A stretch of 64,000 nucleotides of DNA. Origin: Sphingobium wenxiniae (GTDB taxonomy: Bacteria; Pseudomonadota; Alphaproteobacteria; Sphingomonadales; Sphingomonadaceae). The DNA lies in assembly GCF_007830065.1 (NCBI RefSeq), contig NZ_VLKK01000001.1, forward strand, positions 372,001 to 436,000. Direction: 5' to 3'. Below the pieces are notes generated by a model. It ran no database searches. It was not told the origin of the DNA and was given only the letters and a program-made list of their open reading frames with translations. The stretch's first letter is position 1. Every line of letters begins with the position of its first letter. This document shows, one piece after another, positions 1 through 8,494 of this stretch. The translations under genes and the position numbers were made by a program.

Positions 1-45
1 CCCTTGCTCGATCAGCTCAACAAGGGCCATTCTGTCATCGGTCAT
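1..45 (-). CDS. IS256-family (Mutator-like) transposase, N-terminal fragment
   Basis: Read leftward from an ATG at 45, the first residues are MTDDRMALVELIEQG, which match the very conserved start of IS256/Mutator transposases. A GGAG-type ribosome binding site lies 10-14 bases upstream of the ATG. Only 15 codons fall inside the window, so neither the DDE catalytic residues nor the integrity of the gene can be judged. The intact enzyme would move its own element by cut or copy and paste. Confidence 0.7.
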   Translation of the reverse strand, partial: MTDDRMALVELIEQG

Positions 46-145
46 CGTCTTCTTCTCCAGGTTCGAGTTCGCATCCGAACCCTACCAGAAGATCGACGGT
101 GGCCACCCTCTCAGGGAAACCTTCCTACACCACCTCCTGGGACAC
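1..145 (-). mobile_element. One end of an IS256-family insertion sequence, cut by the window edge
   Basis: The left edge holds the upstream end of an insertion sequence. It contains the first codons of an IS256-family transposase reading leftward, its ribosome binding site, and about 90 bases of non-coding end sequence. The right limit is estimated from where the interrupted metY-like protein regains family similarity, at about 140-146. The terminal inverted repeat and the target duplication cannot be confirmed because the other end lies outside the window. Confidence 0.6.
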
Positions 146-1396
146 GACCGTGCGGATCCACAAACAGGCTCGGTCGCGCCGCCTATATATCAAACGACAT
201 CCTATCAGTTTCACGATGCCGACCATGCCGCACGCCTTTTTGCTCTGGAAGAGCTTGGCAATATCTATACCCGGCTCGGCAATCCGACGACAGACATCCT
301 TGAGCAGCGCATTGCAGCGCTGGAAGGTGGTGCTGCAGCATTGGCAGTCGCATCGGGCCAGGCAGCCTCTGCTTATGCGGTCCAGAATCTCGCGCGTGTC
401 GGCGACAATATCGTAAGCGGCACGGACCTTTACGGCGGCACCTATAATCTGTTCGCCAATACACTGAAGGATCAGGGTATTGAGACGCGATTCGTCGATC
501 CCTCAGACCCCTCAGCCTTCGCGCGTGCAAGCGATGAGCGCACGCGCGCCTGGTATGTCGAGACGCTACCGAATCCCAAGCTGGTGGTCTGCCCGATTGC
601 CGAGATCGCGGCCCTTGGTCGTCCGATTGGGATCCCGCTTATCGTTGACAATACCGCAGCACCTTTGCTCGCTCGTCCGTTTGAACACGGAGCAGCAATC
701 ATCGTCTATTCGACTACCAAATATATCGGCGGCCACGGCACATCGATCGGTGGCATGATCGTGGATGGCGGCAATTTCGATTGGGAAGCGTTCCCCCAAC
801 GTCACCCCGCTCTCAATACGCCAGATGCCAGCTATCATGGCGCGATATGGAGCGTAGCAGCTAAGCCGCTCGGCCCGATCGCCTACATCCTTCGCGCACG
901 CACCGTGCTTCTGCGCGACCTTGGCGCTGCGCTTTCACCATTCAACGCCTTCCAGCTTCTACAGGGCCTTGAAACCTTGCCGCTGCGCATGCCGCGACAC
1001 TGCGATAATGCGATGAAGGTTGCGACCTTTCTCCAGGGCCGGGCGGATGTGATGCGCGTGATCCACCCTTCAGTGCAGACCGGTATTCAGGCGGAACGCG
1101 CGTCGAAATATCTCCCCGGTGGTTTTGGTGGTCTGCTGGGTTTCGAACTGGCCGGGGGCCGTGATGCGGGGCGACGGTTCATCGATGCTCTGCAGCTTTT
1201 CTATCATGTTGCCAACATTGGAGACGCGCGCAGCCTTGCCATACATCCTGCATCGACCACACATTCCCAGCTATCCGAGGCCGAGCAAGCTGCAACCGGC
1301 GTTTCCCCAGGCTATGTCAGACTTTCTATCGGCCTTGAGCATATTGAGGACATTCTGGCTGATTTGACTCAGGCATTAGACAAGGCTGCAAGTTGA
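146..1396 (+). pseudogene. metY: metY-like O-acetylhomoserine sulfhydrylase, 5' end removed by an insertion sequence
   Basis: The reading frame gives a near complete PLP-dependent Cys/Met-metabolism enzyme of the O-acetylhomoserine aminocarboxypropyltransferase type. Seen in order are DPQTGSVAPPIYQTTSY near the N terminus, GNIYTRLGNPTTDILEQRIA, and the PLP-lysine motif YSTTKYIGGHG. No ATG, GTG or TTG exists in this frame upstream of the conserved PIYQTTSY block, and the residues just before it do not fit the family, because the IS256 end has replaced them. The first in-frame ATG is at 341; a start there would drop about 65 conserved residues, including part of the cofactor site. Such enzymes make homocysteine from O-acetylhomoserine and sulfide. 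An unusual start fused to IS sequence cannot be fully excluded. Confidence 0.72.
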
Positions 1397-1557
1397 CCCT
1401 CGCTGGCGGGGCAGCTTGCCACAGAGCAGTCTCGCCTGTTTCCGGCTTGACCAATTTCTGGCATTCAAGAGAACGGGGAAGCGACCAAATGAATGGCCGG
1501 TTACGGAATCAGCATTTTCCAATTTAAACGAGGGAGATTGAGCGCATAGCAGCTAGG

Positions 1558-1901
1558 TCAGCGGCTGACGGCGATGACTTCGATACTCAGCGGAGTACCG
1601 CCAGCGGCGATAGCAAGTAGGCGGTCGACATTCGGATGCGCGCCCGGGCAGTTGCGCGCATCCGCCGTATGCTCGGCGAATATGGCCAAGCCATGTTCGG
1701 CCGCTTTTGCATCCAAGGTGTCAAAGAATTGCTTCAGGTATTGGTAGACGGCTAGCGAGCCTTGCTTGCCGGCCGATTTTCCATGCTGGCGACCACAGCC
1801 CCTTTCCCGTCTACGAGGTCGATGCGTTCCACGCCATCGACGGGCGACAATTGCTGAAGATTATCCTTGAGCCTCGCGCTTGGTTGAATCATCGCCAGCA
1901 T
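1558..1901 (-). pseudogene. DUF2322-family protein, one-base frameshift
   Basis: From an ATG at 1901 the frame reads LQQLSPVDGVERIDLVD and stops early after ENRPASKAR. The next frame continues the same protein as GKQGSLAVYQYLKQFF, AAEHGLAIFAEHTADARNCP and AHPNVDRLLAIAAGG, stopping at 1558-1560. These blocks match the small DUF2322 family from memory. The join is at about 1776, where the sequence reads CCGGC and the family residues RPGKQG would need CCGGGC. The total length is one base short of 115 codons, which is consistent with a single-base loss in a G run. The family has no established function. Confidence 0.6.
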
Positions 1902-1959
1902 TTCTCGAATTCCTGAGTTAATTGCGCGCGGGCATGTAACGCCCTCTTCGGATGTCCGC

Positions 1960-2121
1960 TATGAGATGCGCGAAAATCGGCGCCCAACGGCCGCGTTTGG
2001 CGCATTTTGCCGGGCTGCATACCTTCGGCGTGTCATGAATACGCGCCCGCGCGCCTGGGAAAAGACCAGCGATCACGCGCCGGTATGGATCGAACTCGGC
2101 GACAAGCGGAGGCCGGCGCAA
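1960..2121 (+). pseudogene. Exonuclease III-like (XthA/endonuclease-exonuclease-phosphatase) C-terminal scrap
   Basis: The final residues, RAWEKTSDHAPVWIEL followed by a short tail and TGA at 2119-2121, resemble the C-terminal SDHAP signature of exonuclease III. The SDHAP histidine is a catalytic residue in that fold. Upstream of the motif the frame is open but loses similarity quickly, and no start or metal-binding N-terminal half is present. It is best read as a truncated remnant. The opposite strand is also open here (start 2121) but shows nothing recognisable. Confidence 0.38.
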
Positions 2122-2309
2122 TGATCTGCCAGATCGCGCGGCGGCGCCTCCCTGTGGCTAAGGCCCGGTCCGAGAGTTAGGAAATTAGTGCCCGGCGAGG
2201 ACATTTCCGGTTGCGCTGGCTGTGGTCGGATTCTCGAAGACTCGTCGAGACGGACGCTGAGCGCCTTGGAAGCGAATGCGCCCAGGTCACGGGCAGAAAA
2301 AGGATCTAC

Positions 2310-2520
2310 ATGGACATATCAGAGGACATCTTCACCGAACCCGACGCGGTTTCCGACGCTCTCGCCAATCTGGAGCCGCTGCGCCATTTGGCTGGGATAT
2401 AGGAAGGGCATCGCAGCGTCGATCTCATCCGAAGCAGATGGATCAGAGTGGCAGGACTATTACGCGCGGATCGAAATGCAGCCAATCGACGCGCAGACCA
2501 AAGGCCCGCAACTAAAATAA
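2310..2520 (+). pseudogene. Nitrobindin/FABP-like beta-barrel protein, nonsense plus frameshift plus truncation
   Basis: From an ATG at 2310 the protein reads MDISEDIFTEPDAVSDALAN and then LEPLRHLAGI, followed by a TAG where this family has the tryptophan of a G-x-W-E-G motif. The same frame resumes with EGHRSVD. After a one-base shift the sequence continues as ADGSEWQDYYARIEMQPIDA and ends at a TAA after GPQLK. Family members of the DUF1794/nitrobindin heme-binding type continue for roughly 100 more residues. Three independent lesions make this a pseudogene. Assignment is from remembered family sequence. Confidence 0.52.
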
Positions 2521-2733
2521 GGGGTAATTTCAACGCGGACAGCTCATTGGGCTACATGTCCGGAACGCCCCCCGTGCGCGGCCACGCCGGCCACGAACGC
2601 GGACCAGTTCGACATCTCTCCCAGCGCCGAGCTCACCGGCAATTTGCCCGCGGACGACCGCTGTGATGCGCCCAACGGTTTGCGCGGAACAATCGAGCGC
2701 GCCGGACCCAGCTAACCAGCGACCAATTCTCGC
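2521..2733. other. Gene-poor stretch, possible coding scrap
   Basis: No credible gene was found. A short plus-strand frame around 2585-2714 reads QFDISPSAELTGNLPADDRC before a TAA, with protein-like composition but no start and no family I recognise. It could be the tail of another decayed gene. Confidence 0.3.
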
Positions 2734-3036
2734 TTAACCGCAGGCCGCGCGAACGATCTTGCCGGTTCCTGGGTCGGTTTCGATGGTTACCCGTTCCTGA
2801 CGATAATCCATCGTCACGCCCTGGCCGGGTGCGATCTGCCGAACGATGGTTGCGCCGGTCTTTTGCATCGCCTGCTCATCGGTCAAATGATCCATGCCCG
2901 CCAATGCCTCAGCCGCGTCCGCCCGGCATAGCCCCGGAGCGGCATCGCCTGCGAGCCGGCTCTTGTCTGTTTGACAAGCAGCCATGGTCGTAGCAACGAG
3001 CGCAAGTGTAGCAGCGGAAATCAGTTTCATTTTCAT
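2734..3036 (-). CDS. Peptidase inhibitor I78-family lipoprotein
   Basis: The 100-residue product starts with a lipoprotein signal peptide ending in the lipobox MAAC (cysteine at about residue 20), so it should be anchored in the envelope. The rest has the I78 inhibitor layout: a cysteine plus alanine-rich helix, IVRQIAPGQGVTMDYRQERV in the middle, and a C-terminal RAACG. Members resemble elastase inhibitors and may protect against secreted proteases. The start at 3036 is favoured over the upstream TTG because an AAAGGA site lies about 10 bases before it. It follows the broken DJ-1-like gene by 18 bases and is probably the last gene of that leftward operon. Confidence 0.75.
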   Translation of the reverse strand: MKMKLISAATLALVATTMAACQTDKSRLAGDAAPGLCRADAAEALAGMDHLTDEQAMQKTGATIVRQIAPGQGVTMDYRQERVTIETDPGTGKIVRAACG

Positions 3037-3054
3037 CACCAATCGATCCTTTAT

Positions 3055-3748
3055 CTATCGATCCTGCAACATAGCGGCGATTTTCCTCGCAGTGGCTTTG
3101 GCCGAGAAGGGATTTTGTCCAGTAATCAAGCGTCCATCTGCCACAGAATAGGGCATAAACGGCAGAATCGCCTTTTTGGTAGCGGGCATCTCTCCGCTTC
3201 ATCTCTTTTTCGGCATTATATGGCACCTTGCGGGCAACATCTGCGACCACCTCTTCTGACCAGGCAAAGCCAGTGACGCGCTTGCCTGCCACCAGCGCGG
3301 TTCCGTTGCGGAGCTTGATGTTGAGAAGGCCGCAATAGCCATGGCAAACCGAAGAAACGATACCGCCCCGTTCCCATATGGCGCGGGCTAGCTCCTGCAA
3401 GCCGGTGTCGTCGGGAAAGTCCCACATCACCGCATGGCCGCCGGTGAAATAGATGGCGTCGAACTGCGCCGGATCGATCTCGTCGGGCCGCGCCGTCTGA
3501 GACAGAAGCGCCATGCGCGCGGGATCGTTCAGCCACGCCTTGGCGGAGGCGTCAATCAGAGGCCATTTCAAGGCGCGAGGCTCCAGCGGAGACGGCCCTC
3601 CCTGAGGGCTGACGATGCGCTGCTCATATCCTTTCGCTTCGAAGATATCGTAGGCGTGCGTCAGTTCCGAAAGCCACAGCCCGGTCGACTCGTGCGGATC
3701 GGCATAATGGGAAACGTTGGTGACGACGTGGAGGATGCGCTTGGTCAT
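3055..3748 (-). pseudogene. DJ-1/PfpI (type 1 glutamine amidotransferase-like) protein, one frameshift
   Basis: From the ATG at 3748 the frame reads MTKRILHVVTNVSHY, contains the nucleophile motif VSSVCHGYCGLL, and stays in family register until about 3175. There the frame jumps: the conserved tail LPFMPYSVADGRLITGQNPF and ARKIAAMLQDR lies in the neighbouring frame and ends at a TAG at 3055-3057. The shift falls in an AAAAAGG run, so one base gained there explains it. The unshifted frame runs on into the I78 gene and gives nonsense. Relatives (Hsp31-like) are glyoxalases or chaperone-like stress proteins. It begins 8 bases after the decarboxylase-like gene, so the two are cotranscribed. A sequencing error in the A run is the main alternative. 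Confidence 0.72.
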
Positions 3749-3756
3749 CGTGGATA

Positions 3757-4668
3757 TTACCGTCCCTTGGGATCGAGCGCGCTGAGCGGCGTCGGCATGT
3801 TGAGGACGGCCTGCCCGTCCTTGACCACATCCATGCGGACAATCTTGCCCACGCCCAAACCATCGAAAAGCTGGCTCATCGGCCCGCCATGCCTGGTCAG
3901 TTCGACGCCCTTGGGAAGCATCTGCTCCGCATGGTTCAAGATGTTGGTCTGGACCTTGGTCTGATGCCACCTCCCGTCGATCAGATTGAGCATGTTCGTC
4001 GTATTGATCCGCGACTGTGAAGGTACCGCACGCAACGCCGGTAGCAGGGCTTCCAGTGTCAGGTCAGGCGTTCCGTCGGCGGCGGCGATGTCCGCTCTGA
4101 CGCCTTCCTCCATGCTGACATCGATCCTGGCCAGCCATTTGGGCAGCTGATAGCCCTGAACACCGCGCACGCGCGCGATCTCGGTCGTGACCGGCAGGGC
4201 CAGCACATGCCCATAGACGTTGCGCCGGCGCATCGACTTGATCAGTTCCAGCATGTTCGGTCCGCGCGCGCCGGGTCGGCGCACGACGACGGCGATCGAA
4301 ACCTCGTTATAGGGATCGTTATCGGCGACCAGATAGGAGAAGAAGGTCAACGCGACCAACCCTCGGCCGGGCAGCGCCCGCAAAGGCTCGAGCGGCTGCG
4401 GCAGCATCGCGCGCAGCCTGGCGGCCGGGGCCAGATACAGGAGCTGGACGCTGCACATGCGATAGAAGAAGTTGGGCGCCCAAACCCGCCCCACCCGCGA
4501 ATCCACCTGCTGCTTGGGAATCCTGCGGAAGAAATCGATATTACCGGCCGCTGGGTCGCGCGCCACCTCATCGAGATCGGGGTTCATTCGGAAGCGGTCG
4601 TAATAGCCGCCTTCAGGCACCCGAACGCGCTCCGGACCGAACTCGACTTCGACGCAACGCTCACTCAT
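3757..4668 (-). CDS. Acetoacetate decarboxylase-family protein
   Basis: The roughly 303-residue product fits the acetoacetate decarboxylase fold. Visible blocks are a family-like N-terminal stretch NFFYRMCSVQLLYLAP, the middle EVSIAVVVRRPG, and GYQLPKWLARID, whose lysine sits where the family places its Schiff-base lysine. The start at 4668 is chosen because an AAAGGG site lies about 8 bases upstream; a GTG at 4707 lacks one. The natural substrate is unknown, as many family members are not true acetoacetate decarboxylases. It is the first gene of a leftward operon with the DJ-1-like and I78 genes, downstream of the MerR regulator. Confidence 0.7.
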   Translation of the reverse strand: MSERCVEVEFGPERVRVPEGGYYDRFRMNPDLDEVARDPAAGNIDFFRRIPKQQVDSRVGRVWAPNFFYRMCSVQLLYLAPAARLRAMLPQPLEPLRALPGRGLVALTFFSYLVADNDPYNEVSIAVVVRRPGARGPNMLELIKSMRRRNVYGHVLALPVTTEIARVRGVQGYQLPKWLARIDVSMEEGVRADIAAADGTPDLTLEALLPALRAVPSQSRINTTNMLNLIDGRWHQTKVQTNILNHAEQMLPKGVELTRHGGPMSQLFDGLGVGKIVRMDVVKDGQAVLNMPTPLSALDPKGR

Positions 4669-4732
4669 GCTTTCGGCCCTTTCCGGTCTTCGGATGGGGC
4701 CTCGCACGCCAGCCCATCGAGGCGGACAAGCC

Positions 4733-4762
4733 TTGTAACCCTAAACCTGACTTTAATGTCAA
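4733..4762 (-). promoter_or_regulatory. Candidate promoter for the decarboxylase-like operon
   Basis: On the minus strand a TTGACA box (4762-4757) is followed after 18 bases by TTACAA. A small dyad TGAC-ATTAAA-GTCA overlaps the first box. It lies between the end of the merR gene and the decarboxylase-like start, and shares the GACTTTAA core with the dyad at 5210-5231, which suggests the same regulator acts at both. Read by eye only. Confidence 0.35.
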
Positions 4763-5199
4763 TCGGCTTGGCCTGCCTTGCCTTCCTCAGGGCGCAGCAG
4801 ATCGAACATCCGCTGCTTGTTGTCCGAACAGGCGATTCCATCTGGCCGGTTCTCGATGCCGTCGATGACGGCGAGGAGTTGGGCCTTATTCTGCGCCAAT
4901 TGCTCCTGCAGGACGTCGATCTCCGTGACTTTCTCCCTCAGCCGCGCCGCCAGTTCGTCATGCTTCCAGCCTTGCGAGCCAGCGGGCATCAGATATCGAA
5001 TTTGATCGAGCGTGAAGCCGGCCCGTTGCGCGCTGGTGACGATCCCCAGCAACGCGACGGCCTCCGGCGGATAGCGGCGGTAGCCATTGGCTCCGCGCTC
5101 AACGGTGCCGAGTAGCCCTTCTGTTTCATAGAAGCGGATTCGGGAGGCGTTGAGGCCGGTGCGTTTCGCCAGTTCTCCAATCTTCATGCGTGTCTTCAT
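4759..5199 (-). CDS. MerR-family transcriptional regulator
   Basis: This is a 146-residue MerR-type protein. The N-terminal winged helix shows KIGELAKRTGLNASRIRFYE and GANGYRRYPPEAV, followed by the hinge AQRAGFTLDQIRYLM and a long dimerisation helix LREKVTEIDVLQEQLAQNKA. A single cysteine at the C-terminal end (IACSD) does not form an obvious metal site, so the inducer is more likely an organic or redox compound. The second ATG at 5187 gives the more usual family start and is an alternative. It is divergent from the alpha/beta hydrolase and upstream of the decarboxylase-like operon, and probably controls both. Confidence 0.82.
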   Translation of the reverse strand: MKTRMKIGELAKRTGLNASRIRFYETEGLLGTVERGANGYRRYPPEAVALLGIVTSAQRAGFTLDQIRYLMPAGSQGWKHDELAARLREKVTEIDVLQEQLAQNKAQLLAVIDGIENRPDGIACSDNKQRMFDLLRPEEGKAGQAD

Positions 5200-5206
5200 A
5201 ACCCGG

Positions 5207-5236
5207 TTGACCTTCAATGGGACTTTAAGGTTATGG
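5207..5236 (+). promoter_or_regulatory. MerR-type operator and promoter for the hydrolase gene
   Basis: A TTGACC box (5207-5212) is separated by 18 bases from TTATGG (5231-5236). An inverted repeat ACCTT (5210-5214) and AAGGT (5227-5231) lies across the spacer. A dyad set inside an over-long -35/-10 spacer is the hallmark of MerR-family activation, and the regulator gene is immediately divergent. Confidence 0.5.
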
Positions 5237-5322
5237 TCGGGTTTCGGTCAAGCAAGAGGGTGCCAAGTCGGCGGTCTTGCTCCGGGTCATCCAGTTTCAG
5301 CGCGAACACCAAGGAGAGATCT

Positions 5323-6153
5323 ATGCCCTACGTCAGCACGAAAGACGGCGTCGAAATTTTCTATAAGGACTGGGGACCGCAGGGCGCGCCTGTGATCTTC
5401 TTCCATCACGGTTGGCCGCTCAGCTCCGACGATTGGGACGCGCAGATGCTGTTCTTCGTCAATCAGGGATTTCGCGTTGTGGCGCACGACCGTCGCGGAC
5501 ACGGCCGCTCGGAACAGGTGTGGGACGGCCATGACATGGATCATTATGCCGATGATGTCGCTGCGGTTGTCGATCAACTCGGCGTCCAGGGCGCTGTTCA
5601 CGTTGGTCATTCGACGGGCGGCGGCGAGGTCGTCCGCTACATCGCACGGCACGGAGAGAACCGGGTTGCCAAGGCAGTGCTGGTCAGCGCCGTCCCGCCG
5701 TTGATGGTGAAGACCGAAGCCAATCCCGATGGCACGCCCAGGCAAGTGTTCGACGACTTCCAGGCGCAACTCGCGTCGAATCGGGCGAAATTCTATCACG
5801 ACGTCCCTTCGGGACCGTTCTACGGTTACAACCGCCTTTTGGTGAAGGCATCGGAGCCGGTCATCCTCAACTGGTGGCGACAGGGCATGATGGGAAGCGC
5901 CAAGGCGCACTACGATGGCATAGTGGCTTTCTCGCAGACTGACTTCACCACCGATCTTCAGGGTATCTCGATCCCGGTCCTTGTCATCCACGGCGACGAC
6001 GATCAGGTTGTTCCCTACAAGGCGTCTGGGCCGCGATCGGCCGAACTGGTCCAGAACGGCACGCTCAAGACCTATGAGGGTGCGCCGCATGGCATTCCCA
6101 CGACGCACGCCGAACAGTTGAACGCCGATCTCTTGTCGTTCACGCAAGGCTGA
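5323..6153 (+). CDS. Alpha/beta hydrolase of the non-heme chloroperoxidase/esterase type
   Basis: The 276-residue product has the full hydrolase fold: oxyanion region FFHHGWPLSSDDWD, strand VVAHDRRGHGRSE, nucleophile elbow GHSTGGGE with the serine at residue 97, the acid region IPVLVIHGDDDQVVP, and the catalytic histidine in EGAPHGI near the end. This is the cofactor-free chloroperoxidase (bromoperoxidase A2) group, which mainly acts as esterases or perhydrolases. The start is supported by AAGGAG 6 bases upstream of the ATG at 5323. Expression is probably driven from the MerR-type promoter just upstream. It is intact while its neighbours on both sides are broken. Confidence 0.85.
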   Translation: MPYVSTKDGVEIFYKDWGPQGAPVIFFHHGWPLSSDDWDAQMLFFVNQGFRVVAHDRRGHGRSEQVWDGHDMDHYADDVAAVVDQLGVQGAVHVGHSTGGGEVVRYIARHGENRVAKAVLVSAVPPLMVKTEANPDGTPRQVFDDFQAQLASNRAKFYHDVPSGPFYGYNRLLVKASEPVILNWWRQGMMGSAKAHYDGIVAFSQTDFTTDLQGISIPVLVIHGDDDQVVPYKASGPRSAELVQNGTLKTYEGAPHGIPTTHAEQLNADLLSFTQG

Positions 6154-6213
6154 CGGCGCTCGCCCGATCTGAACAACTCCGGCCCGCTGCAACGCTCGAC
6201 GTGAGAACACTAT

Positions 6214-7138
6214 ATGCAGACGATTCTTGGCGCCTCCGGGCAAATCGGGCATGAACTGGCCGTCTCTCTCAGGCGCGATTTCACCGAAGACGACTTGTCA
6301 GCCGAAACCCGCGACAAGTGAATGAGAGCGACCAGCTACATCGTGCCGACCTCCTGGATGCCGGGGAGACACAGCAGGCGGTCGAAGGTTCGGAGATTGT
6401 CTATCTGACCGCCGGCCTGCCGATGGATTCAAGGCTATGGGTCGAGCAATGGCCGGTGATCATGAAAACGTGATCGACGCCTGCGCTGTGCATGGTGCAA
6501 AGCTGGTATTCTTCGACAACACTTACATGTATCCACAGACCGCCGACGCTCAGACGGAAAGCACGCCCTTCCTGCCCTATGGCGCAAAAGGGCGCGTGCG
6601 AGCGACGATCGCCGAGGAACTCCTTACGGCGATCGATCGAAACCGGCTGAGCGCGATGAATTGCCGGACTCCCGAATTCTATGGCCCGGGGAAGACACAA
6701 AGCATCACCAATAGTGCGATCATCGAACCCTTGGTTCAAGGTAAGACCGCGAGGGTATTCCTGCGCGACGACACCTTGCGCACCTTGATCTATACGCCTG
6801 ACGCGAGCCGCGCGATGGCCATGCTAGGCAACACATCCGATGCTTACGATCAGACCTGGCATCTGCCCTGCGATGATGACCGGCTGACCTATCGCGGGTT
6901 CATTCATCTGGCCGCGGAACAATTGGGCGCCCAACCTCGATACCAGGTACTCAAGCGCTGGCAGTTGGTGGCTGGTCTCTTCAACAGCACCATCCGAGAT
7001 GCTGCGGAGTTGCTGCCGAGATATGCGGTGGACAACATTTTTGTCTCGGACAAGTTCAAGGCACGATTTCCGGACTTCCGCGCCACGAGGTATCGCGAAG
7101 GCCTGGCTTCGATTGTGCGCGCGCAAACGCGAAGATAA
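6214..7138 (+). pseudogene. NAD-dependent epimerase/NmrA-like protein, two frameshifts
   Basis: The ATG at 6214 starts a Rossmann domain with the glycine motif TILGASGQIGHEL. The frame then shifts at about 6290 into RLVSRNPRQVNESDQLHRAD and VYLTAGLPMDSRLWVEQWPV, and shifts again at about 6465 into NVIDACAVHGAKLVFFDNTY, staying open to the TAA at 7138. At the second site four A residues stand where five would keep the frame. The joined protein would be about 308 residues, normal for an epimerase of this group. Neither half alone carries a full cofactor site, so the gene is taken as dead unless the sequence has errors. Confidence 0.72.
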
Positions 7139-7217
7139 GTCGCGATTTCGTAGCGGTCATGGGGCCGCCACGGTGCGCCGGCAAGATAAGCGCTTTCCAA
7201 TCTCCCTATGCCGGCTG

Positions 7218-7514
7218 TCACTTGCTGTTCGCGTTCTTCCGGCGTGTCTCCCAGCCCTTGCGCGCTGCGGCGGATCGTTGTTCGGCCGAACCCGATCGGT
7301 GAGCCCGACCACCACGCGAGGAGGAGGCGTACGTATCCTCCTTCCCGCGACCAGATCCTGACTTGTTGCCGCCCCCGGACTCCTTGTTGACCGTCGCCCA
7401 GGCCCGACTCTCCGCTTCCTTCCGGGGAGTGCCGCGCTTTTCATACCCTTTTTCGATATGCTCGGTCTTGCGTTTCTGTTTATCGGTATAGCTGCTCTTG
7501 TCGCCTCTGCGCAT
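7218..7514 (-). CDS. Small lysine/serine/glycine-rich protein, plasmid-stabilisation-like
   Basis: The 98-residue basic protein starts MRRGDKSSYTDKQKRKTEHI, has a conserved middle RAWATVNKESGGGNKSGSGR, and ends in an Arg/Lys/Ser-rich tail. This arrangement occurs in small alphaproteobacterial proteins often labelled plasmid stabilisation proteins, without proven function. A GGAG site about 9 bases before the ATG at 7514 supports that start over the upstream ATG at 7547. No partner gene is adjacent. Confidence 0.6.
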   Translation of the reverse strand: MRRGDKSSYTDKQKRKTEHIEKGYEKRGTPRKEAESRAWATVNKESGGGNKSGSGRGKEDTYASSSRGGRAHRSGSAEQRSAAARKGWETRRKNANSK

Positions 7515-7587
7515 AAGCCGTCTCCATATTGCCACCCATGCGAACACCCCCTCAGGTCAACTGTCGGTTTCCGTCGGTCGGCGCGAC

Positions 7588-7713
7588 ATGCCGGATACCA
7601 ATCCGAACCCCGTCCCGGCGCGGCTCGTGCTGTTCGCGCTAGCCGCGCTGATCGCCGACGTCGTCACAGTCGCGATTGAGTTCGGCCCGATCCTTCGGGG
7701 GCAATGGTTCTGA
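7588..7713 (+). CDS. Possible 41-residue single-span membrane peptide
   Basis: An ATG at 7588 opens a short frame MPDTNPNPVPARLVLFALAA that continues through one hydrophobic segment (about residues 11-29) and ends FGPILRGQWF. Codon use is plausible, but no clear ribosome binding site or family was recognised. It may be a small membrane protein or a chance frame. Confidence 0.3.
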   Translation: MPDTNPNPVPARLVLFALAALIADVVTVAIEFGPILRGQWF

Positions 7714-7747
7714 CGGGGCTGCAAACCCTGATAGAAAGGATCGATGC

Positions 7748-8280
7748 CTAGAAGCGGATTGAGGCCATCAATTCTTCGAGCTTGCCGCAGGAAGCTTCAG
7801 AATCATATTCTCCCTTGATACGCAGCTTGGGGTTAACAAGGCCGCGGGCAGCCGCCTGCGAGGTCACAGGAACTTCGGCACCCAGGTCCGAGTTTTTCTC
7901 CGGTGTCGCTGAGGCGGCGGAGCACAACTCCATCGATCGATTTTCGCGCTATCGAGCGCCCGGCGAAATCACCGTCGCCTTCCGCGAAACCGAAGCTGAT
8001 CTCGGCCCGATAGCCTGGTCCTTCGACAACACGAAGCTGCGCGTCGCCCTGAAGCGCCATCACCTTTGCCGAGGTAGCCTCGATCGTGCAGCACCCGTCT
8101 ATCGTGATCGCTTCCGGCCGCCGGACTTTTGGATGAGCAAAGCCCTCGCGGTCGATGGTCCCATATTTCTTTACGGCGCCGCCTTTCAGAGCAGGGGAAC
8201 CGCTTTCGCGGCCCCCCTCCCCCACATGCCGCGAGGGCGGCGGCGACAGCCAACGCTATGATTTCTCTAGCGCGCGCCAT
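7748..8280 (-). pseudogene. Lipoprotein with two frameshifts
   Basis: From an ATG at 8280 the product begins MARAREIIALAVAAALAAC, a lipoprotein signal peptide with its lipobox cysteine. The continuation lies in a second frame (TIDREGFAHPKVRRPEAITI, and MALQGDAQLRVVEGPGYRAE) and then a third (AARGLVNPKLRIKGEYDSEA to the stop at 7748). The three pieces add up to about 178 residues, a coherent secreted protein, so the gene has at least two indels. The family is not recognised. The start overlaps the end of the metalloprotease fragment, suggesting an old operon. Confidence 0.55.
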
Positions 8281-8494
8281 ATACACTCACCATCCGTTGT
8301 CGCTCGTCAGCGCATATCGTGCGCTTGATCGTTCCGCGAGGCACAGATGCTGCCATGATGCATGGGCAGGTGTTGCCGTCGGTGCGATGGTTGAAACCAA
8401 TCGCGTGGCCGAACTCGTGCAAGATGGCGGTCTGATAATCGGTTCGGCCGATCCCGCCACGACGCGAAAGGAGATCGCGATGATCAGTGCGGAT
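8267..8494 (-). pseudogene. Matrixin-like zinc metalloprotease, C-terminal fragment
   Basis: The frame carries the complete metzincin zinc motif HEFGHAIGFNH followed by NTCPCIMAASVP, and closes with a TAG at 8267-8269. No start codon precedes it: the frame is shut by a TAG at 8495-8497, and only about 75 residues remain of what should be a secreted protease of at least 150-200 residues. The DUF1810 gene fragment on the other strand begins exactly where this one is lost, so a deletion junction near 8480 probably removed the N-terminal part. Confidence 0.5.

Noticed and set aside
183..530. Long minus-strand open frame opposite the metY-like gene
   Set aside because: It mirrors a strongly conserved coding frame and has no protein features of its own.
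2909..3970. A 353-residue minus-strand frame spanning the decarboxylase end, DJ-1-like gene and I78 gene
   Set aside because: Only the middle matches a family. Its two ends are out-of-frame readings of the neighbouring genes caused by the frameshift.
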